Positions 9,041-21,139 of a stretch of 25,963 nt of DNA are shown here, piece after piece. Position 1 is the first letter of the stretch. Each line of letters begins with the position of its first letter. The notes under the pieces were generated by a model, which saw only the letters and a program-made list of their open reading frames with translations, did no database searches and had not been told where the DNA came from. Source of the DNA: Paramacrobiotus richtersi (taxonomy: Eukaryota > Tardigrada > Eutardigrada > Parachela > Macrobiotidae). The stretch spans positions 1 through 25,963 of the forward strand of contig JAQGAU010000592.1 in assembly GCA_034698045.1 (NCBI GenBank), in the 5' to 3' direction. The position numbers and the translations under genes are program-made.

Positions 9041-12000
9041 TTATCGGCCAGCATATGTCACGCTCTTGTGCGAAAAGGTATAATGCATACTGTAAGCACT
9101 GTCTCCACTTCCGCTTTCTGAAACACAAATCAGAAATAAACACATAATGATGATTTTGATGTTTGCTGCGTTTATTACCTGTTGTCAATGTATGCACGTA
9201 CGCCGCGTAAGCGGCCGCAATCCGCAATCGCCAGAAGTACAACCCAACGTACAATCCACACAGCACAAGCAGAACAATCAGGGTTCCGATCAGTACCGGT
9301 ATACTGACAGTGTAGGGATTGGGATCGGCTCCACGAATGCGAATGACGAATTCAAGATCGAACAGACAATAAGTCGTCACATCCGGTAAACCACTAAGAA
9401 ACACATCCTGATCTATATTAAAGCCTTCATTACCGGTTGCAAAGCATACCCATTTGTTACGCGAACTAAAAAGTTGAGATGCGGCTCCTCCGCAATGGAG
9501 ATCTTTGGGTCTCCGCATGGAGATTCCGACGAGCAGATGAACTGGATTTTGTTGTGAAAGTGGTCCAAGATGCGCGTGTCGTTTGCATTCAGTGGGCTTT
9601 CGTTGAGCGGAATCCAAACCAGTTTTTTCGAGTTTGACCTTTACAAAGAAAAGAAATCCCTGAGAATATTACACGAACTGATGAATTTGTCAACCACAAA
9701 CTACGTGAAAACGGAGTAGTATCGTTGTCACTAGTTTTTGTTACTCACCCGTCAGGAAGTTCCGTATTGTACAAGGATACTTCGCTCTCGTTGAAACGCT
9801 GGATATCTTTCGGATGGCCCAGTCCAAACCCGGTGATAAACATCCGGTACTGTCCGGTGAAATTGTATCCCTGGTTTCCCGCGTGATCGACCAGTTCCAG
9901 GAACAAATTCACGCCTATCATGTTGACCTTAAAACTATGGATTTTAGGAAGAATGCACTGCTTACTTCCACTGTGGTCGATACATGGCATATTTGGCTCG
10001 GGATCCGTACAGTCAAAATTGGTTTTGTTTGTGGTACTGGAGACGAGGACAAGATGCCAGTTGTACTGCAGTTCCGTGGCTGGAAGACAGCCGATGTGGA
10101 TAGTTGTTTCGTACAGCGCCTGAAACCACGTCATCAGCAATGCTACTCGTATAATTGTGAGTTATCTACTTGAACCTGGATGGTTTACTTGACTATATTT
10201 AAAATGTCTACGTGCTACGTACTTTGTTCGGATAGCACTCCGAAGGTTGCGGGATAATTAAGGAGAAGGCTTCTTTGACCAAATTGCCACCAGGTGGCGC
10301 TGGAGTCAATGTACCCATTTCTTGCAAAGTGATCTACGGACATGACAAAACGGAGATGTAATGTAATGTAATCTCACGAGGAACAGAAGAAAACTAACGA
10401 AATGTCTGTGGATACCTACCTTATAGGATAAAATCCGCTTCTCGGGATCGTACGAAGCTTCCGTGGTTCCTCTGATTAGCGAGCCGTTTTCCATTCGGAA
10501 GGATATCTGCCGGAAATCCGCATCCTGGACACCAAAGCTTCCTGTCAAGTGAAAATAAAAAATATCATGATTTTCAGAATTTCCGATGGTCTACGAACTC
10601 TTCGGTGGAGTTAACAGAAACTACTCCGCAGTTCGCACTAGTTTTTAGTTTCATCAAACCTAATACATCTAGCACAGTTTACCTGCGTGTTTTGAACGTA
10701 CTTATAATAATTTTACTGAAATCATAGCTGAGCGTAGCTCGCAGCAATCAACCAACAACGGCCGTAAGCTAGCGGTAAGAAAAATCACAAAAACGTGGTT
10801 ATTTGGAATGCCTAACCGTAGTCACCACTAGAGCACTTTCGCGGCCAGTAAGTACGTATTTCTTCGAAAGATACGAGCATCCTTTCTTATTCCTGAACAT
10901 AGGGATGACTTTAGTGGAAGGTCGCATTGTTTAGACTTCCCTACCGGATGGAACGAAATCGGATATTGACACCGTCACAGCGATCGCGTCTCCCCGGTCA
11001 ATAAAGATCCTCTGTGGGAATTCGGCGAACACCTCATCGTCATCGGCTAGCTGGGCATTTTGATTATCTCTCTCCAGAATCACTATTCGGTTCGGTTCAG
11101 AGCGGGCAATCATTTTCTCGAACTGCCATTTAGTGGGTGTTGGAGAAGCGTCAAAATAGCCGGAAACGTGCTCCATGTACCCAGCCTCGCTGGACGTATA
11201 GTTGTTGTCCATGCTTTTTACGGAATAGCTCAGCAGAGTTTGAACGGTTGCTGAATATACCGGGGCTATAACGGGCGGCAGTGGGACAGTCTGGCCGGTT
11301 CTTGGTTTGAGGAATCGATAATACTAAGGAAAGAGCAGAGTTTAGTAACGGTTAGACACTAATGGATCGCTGAATGGTATCATTTTGGGATCATAAACAG
11401 GACAGTATCTCACAACTCCTGTTTCTGATGAATGTAGGAGAAAACTCGACTTTAAGTTGTTAGAGAAACAATGTGTTGCAAGCGACTAGCTTTCTTAATC
11501 GTCTAAGAACCTCACCTCTAATCGTTCCAGGAAATGCCGCCGGCCGACTTTAACCTGCACTTGTGGACAGTCTTTCGCCGAGAAGCTCCTTACAGACGGC
11601 GTGCCCGAGATCACTCCCAGCATGGAACTGGATAAGGATGCGATGATTTCCGTGTACAGAAGAAGAATGCGCAACGTTTCCCAGGATCCAGTCGTGTTCA
11701 CAACACTGAAAACCTAGAACAGATCCAGCATGCACTGGGCAACCACAGTAGCGATAGCTAAAACGCGTACTTGAACGGGACTGCCGAACCAGTCAAAGTA
11801 TATCGTCAAAAGGCTCTTTCCAGGAGCACTACGCTGCCAGGCTTGGGCTAGAGCGGAGTCTTTGGTAGATAACATCAAGGACATTTCCCACGCGGAAGTT
11901 GGGTATACTTTGTGAAACACTGGTTGGCTCCAAGTGCTGACCCATATCTAAAGCAAAATCCATGTATATTGACTGCAAATACTAAGTTTTAAAATGTATA

Positions 12001-14860
12001 AGAGAGTTATCTTTAAATGTGCGCGTTTGTACGTATCTGAGATCGTGCATTACACTTGTACAGATTTCCATAGTTAAGCGCTACCGTTTGTATGTTTTCA
12101 AGAAAAAAAACTGTACCAGCACAGCTCCATATATCAAGAACTTCGAATCTAGTTTGGCTGCGCGCTAACTAAACCCTCTGACGACAATAGCAGTGTTGGC
12201 ATAATGGCATTCTAACCTCGTCTTCCATGTTATCAGAGGTGGCAGTTATAATCAGTAGTCGACTTCCCGATTTAGACACCTGGACAGTGTTAACGGTCCG
12301 GCCGGGTGGGAACGACGAAAAGTATTTCCACGACAAACCCCCATCCGAACTACCACAGTACAAAACCATGAATCAACTGTTCTTCATCAGCATGTTCGCT
12401 CTACCTAAAGTAGATCGCATTCCCAATAGCGTAGTACTCTTTAGCGATGACATCCGATCTGATCACTCGTAAAATGGTCGTTGGAACAGTCGTCAACGCG
12501 GTCGGGTTGGTGACCACAGTAAACGGAAGGTTCTTGTCGACCACGGGAATAAAAGCGGGTAAACAGGATCGTAGATTCACCGAATGGGAAGGATCTACAT
12601 ACAACCACAATATCAATTGGTACACCTTCGTTGCTTATTGAATTGTTCTGTTCATAGGAGTACCGATTGTGATAAGGCAGTGCTTTGATGTTTCTGTGTT
12701 ATCCGGTGAAGTGGGCATCACAGCGCCCATTAGTGCTAGGACACCGCGCGACGTTACTTCGACTACATCGACGATTGTATACATGGAATAACCGGGTAGG
12801 ATACGCTCCACAGAAGAAGCAAAATCGGCGCTGGATAGGGCAGTTGTGAAGACGAGACTCCCATCTGTACCACAACTGAATGTTGTTTAAGGCGCGTGTG
12901 ACCTTTCGGGAACAGTTTATCATTTAGATTTACTGAGAACTAACCCAATGTCAAAAAGCCAACATTTTGCAAAATATATTAACTTCTGTCTAGCAATGCT
13001 GCTAAAGCTGTAAACGCACCCAATCTTAAAGGTCACTTCGAAATCTATCATTGTTCACTAAAGCTTGGAAAACATTACGCTTTCTGTTTTTCAAGCATTC
13101 CGCAATGAAAACTCGCAGTCCATTTTTACTTACTTGAAGTAAAATATGGCGCGGTATGAATTTCACCAACGTCCGTCAGAACGGCAAGATAGATTCCATC
13201 CAATGCATCCAACTGTGGAACGATAATCCTGGTTACACACTTCGGCAAAATGACGCTTTCCCTCGCCAGATTCGCCCACTTCTTGGTTCCTCGAGCGGAC
13301 AACAGTTGTACCAAACCAAACTACAACCCAAACCAATCACAACACGACAGTTCTTTGTTCGGTTAAGCCGTACATTCGTCGCTAGCAGTAGTCGGTCGTG
13401 AAGCACCGCATGGCGAAATATCCACGGCCGATCCGGATCCACACTGCAGATCTCCTTCGCACTCGGCCGCTTGGTCAAATTAAGCATTTCAATGGTTCTC
13501 CAATCGTCCAGCGTGTAGAAGAACACACTGCCTGTGCCCGGAACGAGAACCTTTGGCAGAGGCATGGAGGAGACGGTGTTGGGCGTGTCGGTTGGGAAGG
13601 GCCATGGAAAACTGTGGACTGTTGTGCGGGTTATGCCCAAGAGGCCGTTTGGGTCGGGTTGGTCCAGAAATTCCCAATTGAGTAAAAATCTGTAAAATTG
13701 TCATTGAACAATGAGTTAAGTAATTGGATGTTCCGGTTAAACGCAAAACTTGCGGGAAAGAACTCTTCTTCGGTAGTCGAGAATTAAAAACTTTATTAGA
13801 CAACGTCTTTATCTGCGATTTGTCGTTTGCACATGCGATGTCCGGGCATAGCAAAAAGGTCACAAAAAGCGTTTATATTTACCGATGTGGTTTTGGTGCC
13901 GGAACGTTTTCTGAGCTCCGGACAGTAACGTCAATGGTGAGGACGTTATCGCTGACCGGAAGTGGGACTAGCCAGTAAAGTGCGAATGACGATTTAGTGG
14001 CACTGTCAAGTCCTTCTAAAAACACCATGCTGCAGTTAGATTACATTGGTTTCTGTAAACAAAGTGGTTTGTCGTACGCAGTTGAGTAGGGTCACTCACG
14101 TCAACTAGAACCCCTTCCACCTCTAAAAGCTGCCGTTTGGTAATCCGGAGTGTGTTGTCTGAAAGATGACAAGCGTATATGTTCAACACTTTCAGCCACT
14201 TGAAGCTGATAACTTGGCTAAGATGGTTTCAAAGCAAGCTTCTATCGCGATTTGAAATGTGCTATTTTTGATTCCAAACGAAGCCACCATACAGGTCCTG
14301 TATTGCAACGTTCCGCTTCGACTGGGTTTGATAATATTTTGAATGTAAACTTCAAACGATGTAATGCTGTGTAACCATCCTCAGATTTGGTCTTACCATC
14401 GAAGGACGTAAGACGTAGCAATACTCGCGGATTGTGGTCGACTAAGCCCATATTCATCATCTGAATCTTTGTATCCTAAAGAAAGTGATTGTTGACACTG
14501 TTCGCACCATTGACTGTGACAGTACTCCACATACTTCCGAGTCGCAGCGCAAATCAAGTTTCAAGAAACTGGGGAACCCAAAGAATCCCTAGAAACAACC
14601 GACAAACTATAATCCGTAGTGCAAGGAACAACATTGCTGGAACACACTTGAGTTGTTTGATTAATCCTGTCAGTAAAGAAGTCCACACTTGCAGTCTTGA
14701 GAATTTCCGTCAGGTTCCTCAGAGGTGCACCTGCGCGCAGATACGGTTTCGACTCCAGAGTGAAGCTGTCGACAATTTCGTGGTGCCAACGACACGGCTG
14801 CAGTGACAACGACGAAGCAGCGATTGCTAATAAAGAAAACAGTGTTCTTATGGTACGCAT
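9041..14860 (-). CDS. CATSPERG: CatSper auxiliary subunit gamma
   Basis: A single-pass CatSper subunit with a beta-propeller ectodomain. The start ATG opens a signal peptide (MRTIRTLFSLLAIAASSLSL). Nineteen exons: 14860-14648, 14588-14535, 14475-14397, 14158-14096, 14015-13883, 13689-13374, 13320-13134, about 12875-12664, 12594-12405, 12349-12217, 11947-11771, 11713-11516, 11323-10945, 10541-10420, 10333-10223, 10119-9749, 9638-9461, 9407-9179 and 9117-9041. Phases agree except at exons 7/8; the 4/5 junction needs a weak donor. Family marks in order: FFGFPSFLK, ALYWLVPLP, a propeller SSDGGLSW blade motif, FPQRIFIDRGD, IHIGCLP, FDCTDPEPNMPC, YRMFITGFG with a following RFNESEV, FICSSESPC and TTYC. 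A membrane helix (about residues 1075-1098) and a 40-residue tail close it. About 1140 residues, against about 1160 in human. CATSPERB is the alternative; FPQRIFIDRGD and MPC favour gamma. Confidence 0.88.
9135..9140 (+). terminator. Candidate poly(A) signal of the 8473-8997 gene
   Basis: This is the first plus-strand AATAAA after the stop at 8997. It lies inside the last intron of CATSPERG, so a transcript using it would run antisense across the final CATSPERG exon (9117-9041). Confidence 0.4.
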
Positions 14861-15951
14861 TTCTAGTTCTTGCAGTTAAACTGCTGGAAGCGATCACGAA
14901 CCCTGTTCGTACGACGGCAGAGGTAAAACAGCCGTGTTTGACGTTGCTCGTCTTTACGTAACAATTTCGCAGCACTTTGTTCTGTAATGGTTACTCTGGC
15001 AACAAACAGCTACTTCGCCCAAAGAAATCCTATAATAAATGAAATTCGCCTTTTTTCTGCTTTATTTACTAAAATAATCGAAATATCGCGTTCATTCTAG
15101 CAGGTTAAGGCCTTTTCTCGCGTTAAAGCCTTCGGAATCCAATTACGTTGTCTGTTCAACGCTTACGAACAGCTTCGTTATTCAGTAACAATTGGTACAA
15201 GCTTCAGAAATCTATACAGAAGATAACTAAAAAATAGTTGAATCAAAATTTTCAATTGGAGTTCAGACTTATTATGGAAACATAGTACAGCTCTTGGAAA
15301 AGTGGCATCTGCCACAAAAATGGCGCCCTTTTCCAGTTAGAATATAGATCAGCGAAACGTTCGAGCACTGGACGGTGTACCAGTAAAAACCTGAAATTAT
15401 TACTTCAAGTAAATAGAAAAATCAAACGTATACCGGATCAGAACAGGTCGTTACATAACAGGGAAAGGTCGTTTTGTGTCTTTTTAAACGAGTATGTCAC
15501 GGACATATAATATTAAATAATCGTCATGCTAGAAGTTATGTACGTACACAAGGAAATAATTAAAAACTGAATTCTGGTGCTGTATGGAGAAACTTTGAAC
15601 GAAAACAGAATCAATGGTAAAAGCGAGTACGAAAAATGGAGATCGATGCTGTCAGACATGTTTCAGTTTTTGTAGGAATACCCTGCAGGAATACTTTTAC
15701 CGATCCCGCCTTTCTCGTTCAGTTGTGTTAAAGTTTTTTGCATTTTCGCCGGAATCACGTATCTTTGCTCCGTTAAGTTGTTAACGCACCTTGGAAACAG
15801 TCGTAACTATAAGATCGTTTCTATCCCGATCTGAGTCAGGCTAGCTCGCACGTTTGTGTTTGATCCGAGCAGAAGCTGTTCGCCAAAAGAAGATAAACAA
15901 GCGTACAGATATCTGGTTGTTGAATCCTGTGTTGAATCGTACAGATTTCAG
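14861..15951. promoter_or_regulatory. Divergent intergenic region, CATSPERG / coiled-coil gene
   Basis: About 1.09 kb separate two head-to-head start codons. Frames on both strands are short and broken, and no RNA gene or repeat was recognised. It presumably holds the CATSPERG promoter and the 5' end of the plus-strand gene. Confidence 0.45.
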
Positions 15952-17755
15952 ATGAGTACAGTAAAACGTTACCAAGAATGTATAAGCGATACAAAATTGA
16001 CAAGTCCAGCCGTTAACTGCTGTGCGTACTGTCCTGCTTTACGTGATTCGCACAATGCACGAACACCATTCGGAGACCAAGCACTCGATGGGAATTTAGC
16101 GGATATATCCTGGCACAACGAAATTGGCAGAAGGTAGTATTATTTCAAAAAATGCTTAATCTTCTTATTGTTCCGTCTGATGCTTAGGTCCTTGTTATGA
16201 AGCGTAGGCTTATAAAGGCAGAATGCGAATGCGTATCTTTTGAAAATTACCATCATCTATTTTATACTAAACTACGTGTATTACGTACGGTACATGTACT
16301 GGCTTTATAACAGTAATAAGTACTGTGACGTTTCTTTAAATGATTCACTTTATAACAGATTGAAGGAAATCACGCAAAATGTTGCAGCTGATCGCTCCCA
16401 GCAAAGACGGCACCTGGAAATACCGCCCACCGACGCACTGAGTTCTTCGTCCATTGCCGAAGATCTTCGGAGAAGCATAAGCACCATGCAGTTAGAAAAA
16501 CGCCAGCTGGAGCGCGCTTACTCTGATCTTGTTAACAACGTCGCTAAAATCAGGTGGGCCGCTTTTTCTGGAACTAGTTCTGTTTTGTCAATCTTCGAAC
16601 GAATACAGTCAAACTTTTCTTGAAGACAGAAGGATCACGAGCGATATATGGCATCTGTGAACGATATACTGGAGAAGATGTGCCAGGCCAATCAAACAAT
16701 TCTGCAGAAGGAGATTGCTCAACACGATCAAGCACATGAAATCCGTCTAAAGTACACTAACCGTTGTTATCATATTCAAGTGAAACTTCGAGGAAATTTG
16801 ATTGCAGTGATCTGAAAAACAGACTCGCAGCCTGTTCCAAAGAGAAAGCTCTCCTGGAGAATAAACTTCAGCTGTTCCACGAGGAAAAACTCCAGCTGCG
16901 CGGAGAGTAAGTACCGTTCGTGAATCTGGCGAAAGGCAACTATAATTTAACTGCTTAATTATGGAGGTTAAGCAAGCTCCATGTGAATTGCCACCAAAAA
17001 TATGAAGAAATAGAAGCATGTGCCAGGGCGAAAGCTTTGGAAGCCGAGCACAACTTTGCCAAGTACACAGACGCCGAGCAGAAGATGAAGCACATCCTTC
17101 CGCTGTTTGAGCAAGTTGACAAGCTGAAGCAGGAAGCATCCGACGTTAGAAAGCATGCCGAAGAGGAGAAGAAGCTGTTACTGTATCAGTTGCACGAGGT
17201 TTGTGCTTGCTTCCTAATTTTCTCGAGAATTGTAGTTGAAAATGTTGATTTTTTTTAGATGGAGATGCAGTTGGAAAAGACGAAGACGGATATGGCCCAT
17301 AGCAAAATGTCGAGTGATGAACGCCTTAATCAGTTAGAGAGCAATGCGGTAGGCTTGAAACATACCATCAAGCACGTTTCGGAACTTTACAGGTACTGCG
17401 CGCATATATTAAGCGGCATGTTCTCCTGTTAAACTCAAAGATTCTTCTTTGGCAGCATGGAAAAGCAAGCCAATGACGGACTGCGAAGACTACGCGACGA
17501 TTTGTTGCATAGCAAAGAAATCAAACCTTCAACCAAGGTTCGTCAAAATGACTAGAAACAGCAGCTGCGGGAACATGAACCCCGTCTATTTCAGCTTCCC
17601 GGGGCGCACTCGTATGATCAGCTTAGTCACAAAAAGCTGGCAAGGAAACCGCATCGCCATTGTGGACCAAGTAAGTATTTATCGTCATCGATATGAGAAT
17701 GTTGCCGACCATTTGAAACGCGGCTTGGTGTCCAGATAGCGATTCAACGACTTGA
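15952..17755 (+). CDS. Uncharacterised coiled-coil protein, nine exons
   Basis: I do not recognise the family. Exons: 15952-16133, 16359-16553, 16626-16751, 16808-16906, 16973-17198, 17259-17392, 17456-17537, 17595-17670 and 17736-17755. All phases agree and the product is 379 residues. The first 60 residues are not coiled and hold four cysteines, three of them as CCAYC. From about residue 85 to 310 it is nearly continuous heptad-rich coil (for example AEDLRRSISTMQLEKRQLER and QVDKLKQEASDVRKHAEEEK). The basic tail ends in LARKPHRHCG. There is no membrane segment or signal peptide. It diverges from CATSPERG and precedes DNAAF1 on the same strand, which fits an axonemal or centrosomal coiled-coil protein, by position only. 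The last 20-nt exon is the least certain; a longer frame just downstream ends at 17823. Confidence 0.7.
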
Positions 17756-18782
17756 TATGAACCGAAAGAACTCGAAGATGGGAACTCGCTGCGAATCTTA
17801 GATAACATGGATGAGCTGCTCTAAGCTTTGACTGAACACCGGGATGGCTGCGTAAACTGACACGGATTCCAAAAGTTCCACAATAAGATGTCTTTGTTTC
17901 GTAAAGGGCCAGATCGGTGGTCTGTAGGAAAGTCCATAATTCCGCAACGATGTCAGCTAGCAGTAGCGTCGATTAAGTTTGGTGTATAATAATTGTCTTT
18001 GGTGCAGTGTGTTAGCAGACTGAACCGGCCGATGCTTTGCGTGTGATTTCGTACCACAGAATGTTGAAATCCTTCTTGTTAGTGACCTTATGACTTGTAG
18101 TATCTGGATACACTGCAAAAAAACCTATACTGACAGCCGCTAGCACTTGCTGTACTGCTCTCATTCTTAACAAAAAATGGAATGTCGTATGCACGAAAAG
18201 AGTGCGAAAACAGCATGAAAATTTTCATTTAGTAGTTGCTTCAGTTGCTATGGGATCGTTTGTAAGCTTTCGAATCTGCATGTGCTGGTTTGCGAGTTTA
18301 TGACCAGCGCCGAATAATGCATGTTACGTGTAGAAGACCGTAGTAGGCTATCAAATATTAGCATACAGTTCACGGTATTAATGTTCTTTTGCAACAACTA
18401 CTGGGAATATAAATGAAAAAACTCCATAGTCTTTAGTGCATGGCATATTATTATGGCAACATTCAATACCGGTACAAATTGTTGTTAACAATTAAGTGAA
18501 GGAAGTTGTGAGGATCTGAGGATTTTAGTTGTACTGTAACGTTTAGCCCCTAACCTCTGTGCGAAACAAAACACTCTTGGGTACGATAATATCTTTGAGA
18601 GCCAAATTCCAGGCAAGCAATGGAAAATCCTGAATTGCAAAGTAAACACAGTCATTTGCCGTTTTACGTATCCCAGTTCAGCTATCTTATGAAACTCGTA
18701 TTTCCGGCTAGGTGTAGTCCAGCTTTTGTCGGAGGAATCGTCAGAGCTGTACATCCCGAAGAAGACGTGGACTGCACCCAAA
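17756..18782. other. Intergenic region upstream of DNAAF1
   Basis: No supported exon is seen. An AG (TTCCGGCTAG) at 18701-18710 followed by an open frame into DNAAF1 leaves room for an upstream coding or untranslated exon; otherwise the stretch is the 3' end of the coiled-coil gene and the DNAAF1 promoter. Confidence 0.4.
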
Positions 18783-20649
18783 ATGACCCGAGAAACTTTA
18801 CGGAAAATCTGCCGTACTCTTAAATTGTACAACACACCCGAGCTCAACGATATCCTCTATCTGAACCATCAGGGTAAGAGCAGGACAGACATATCTCTGA
18901 AACTCGTTGGTAATAGTGTTAATAATTAAGGTTTTTCAAAGATTGAGAATCTGGACGCGTACACGGCCGTGCGTTGCCTGTTCCTTGGTTCAAATGGCTT
19001 GGGGAAGATCGAGAACCTAGACTATCTTACGGACCTTCGCAGCTTGTTTCTGCAACACAATTTCCTCACAGTCATCGAAAACTTAACGCAAAACGTCAAG
19101 CTGGTCAATTTAAGTCTTAGCCACAATCGTATCGGTCGCTTACAACATCTCGGTAAGTGCTGCATTCGACGTATTCAGTTGTCATTTTACTTCGTTTTTG
19201 TTAGGTCACCTGCCAGATTTGTGTTCACTGGAAGTAGCGCACAATGCGTTAACTACGGTGGACGACATAGTCCACTTGGCGGAATGCCGGTCGCTGGAGA
19301 TCTTGGACATTTCTAACAACCGCTTGGACGATCCAAGGATCGTAGATGTCCTGGCGGCCATGCCAAAGTTGAGCGTCCTGTACATGTCGGGAAATCCGGT
19401 TATTGCGAAAATTCCTATTTACCGAAAGACACTGATCTGTCAAATTACTACATTGAACCACTTGGACATGAATCCGGTGTTTCCTCGGGATCGCGCTTGT
19501 GCAGAAGCCTGGTAAGAGTAACGTGCGAACGCCTGCATTTTAACGAATCTTCGTAATCGTTATAACTTTCAAGTAATACCCTGGAAATTACGATAACGAT
19601 ATCTTGAGGACGAAATATTTACAATATTTGCTTTAAACTTGAACTATTAATCACGTAGTAATGAACAAAGGCGAACAGAACTCGCTACAAAACCTCGCTT
19701 ATTTTCGTGCATTAGATAGAGAATAAACATTATAAGATATTCTGTTGTTTAGGTACCGTGGCGGGAAGGAAGCTGAGCTGGAAGAGCGCGCCGCCTGGAT
19801 CGACAAAAAGCACAAAGAAACGCAAGAAAGTGTCCAAAGTTAGCAAAACATATAAAGTATCGCGAAATTTCTTTGTATAACGAAGGATCATTTTTCGTTA
19901 GATCTACTGGCGCTTAGAGTTAGCGCGCAGGCTTGTAAGAGCGCTCTGGAAGACATTGTAACTACAGTGCACCGTAGCGATACTCTAAGCGAGAAAAGGA
20001 TAACGGAAGAGACTGCTTTGTTCAGCATATACAAGTCTATCGAAACGGAGCCGTAAGCTTACATAATCAATGAGATTTTCGATATCTAACTGGTGTCTTC
20101 TCTAAAGGCAACAAGAATGTCCATTGGAAGTCAAGCCATCTAAAGAACAATGCCCTTATGGATTTCTGGAGGATAAGTGAGAAAATTAGAAAGGAGAAAT
20201 TTAAACAGTTTAAACATATGCGTTTCTTTAGTCCTCTGGGCAATGATATGGATAAATCATCAGCTCTGAACAAAGAGAACGATTTACTAGTGGTAGAAGA
20301 GATCGAGCGTCAGACTTTTGACCAGACTAATCATCAGACGAAAGAACAAGTGGAAACATTGCCAACCATACAAGAACAACCGGAGAAAAATCCTCTAGAT
20401 TTTTCGTTAGATACGAATCAGTGCGAAGGGATCTTTGCCGGCGACAGTGCGAGCGATGCCGTCCAGCTGACCAAGGCGCTCTCCAAAATGTTCAGTTGGT
20501 CAAAAGAGGAGGATACATCGCAGTCTTGCGGCGATAACAGCCGTCTATGGCACGGCGACGAACGCACTATTTATCCATTTGGCAGCGGCTCAGTACGACA
20601 GACGCCGCGGCCACGGAAGCCGTTAATTGAAGTTATCGAAGACGACTGA
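18783..20649 (+). CDS. DNAAF1: Dynein axonemal assembly factor 1 (LRRC50)
   Basis: DNAAF1 acts in the cytoplasm to preassemble axonemal dynein arms; its loss in human causes primary ciliary dyskinesia. Seven exons with fully consistent phases: 18783-18873, 18931-19152, 19205-19511, 19753-19838, 19902-20052, 20108-20176 and 20232-20649, giving 447 residues. The N-terminus ([20 protein letters not shown]) and KIENLDAY start a run of SDS22-type leucine-rich repeats to about residue 180. The run ends with the diagnostic cap: [14 protein letters not shown], then [14 protein letters not shown] and a GG-E-AE-EER segment. The tail is acidic and ends near [12 protein letters not shown], like the SPRPLIQELSDED stretch in human. 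Human DNAAF1 is about 725 residues; the difference is in the low-complexity tail. I chose the ATG at 18783; the frame is open 57 bases further upstream without an ATG. Confidence 0.95.
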
Positions 20650-20728
20650 ACGATTTCCCTGATTTTGTGTCTTGCAGTCTAGTAGCAGTGTCATAACTCT
20701 TAGAATTTGGTGTGGAAAAACCATAGTC

Positions 20729-20737
20729 TATATAAAG
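20729..20737 (+). promoter_or_regulatory. TATA-like box
   Basis: TATATAAAG matches the TATA consensus and lies 80 bp past the DNAAF1 stop, about 400 bp ahead of the secreted-peptide start codon. Transcription from here would give a long 5' leader or a leader intron. No nearer TATA box was seen. Confidence 0.35.
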
Positions 20738-20831
20738 CTCAGCTGATTGATGTAATTGGGAGAAAGAAATTGTTAATATTTCGAAGAAGGAAAGGAAAAG
20801 CAGACCTTGCAAGGAAAACTAACCCGAACAA

Positions 20832-20837
20832 ATTAAA
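20832..20837 (+). terminator. Candidate poly(A) signal of DNAAF1
   Basis: ATTAAA, the commonest variant of AATAAA, lies about 180 bases past the DNAAF1 stop. No AATAAA occurs between them on this strand. Confidence 0.3.
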
Positions 20838-21139
20838 GTTTAAGGCTAAACGCCGGAAACCGAAGATTCTTTAGTCCGCTATTACGGTCGGACTTTGCAT
20901 AACTGCTAACTCAAAAGTGTTGCTGGATTTTCAGTGTTTGTAAACATAAACTGCCCCGGTAAATGATTTCGCGAGATTCTACAAACAGAAGAAAAACGCA
21001 CCATGACAACCACAACCGAAATTTTTCCAGGCAACAGAAGCCTGTTCCATCGAAAAACATTCAGTCGGATAATTAGAAATTGTGAAAGTTAGCAATCGTA
21101 AATCTCGTTCGCTTCCTTGAACACCAACGCTCCTCAACA

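Larger units (their letters stand above)
20650..21139. other. Intergenic region, DNAAF1 to secreted peptide gene
   Basis: No coding exon is seen in these 490 bp. The stretch holds an ATTAAA that could end DNAAF1 and a TATA-like box, both listed separately, and the 5' untranslated region of the peptide gene. Confidence 0.5.

Noticed and set aside
14190-14290. An apparent frameshift in CATSPERG after exon 3
   Set aside because: I first read this stretch as coding in shifted frames, but the GTAAGA donor at 14396 joins the acceptor before 14158 in matching phase, and the true ALYWLVPLP block lies in exon 5. The region is intron.
17538-17561. A 24-nt intron in the coiled-coil gene
   Set aside because: A 57-nt intron from the same donor to CTATTTCAG at 17594 keeps phase and matches the usual intron size.
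18485-18847. A 120-residue minus-strand frame
   Set aside because: It overlaps DNAAF1 exon 1 and shows no family trait; chance frame.
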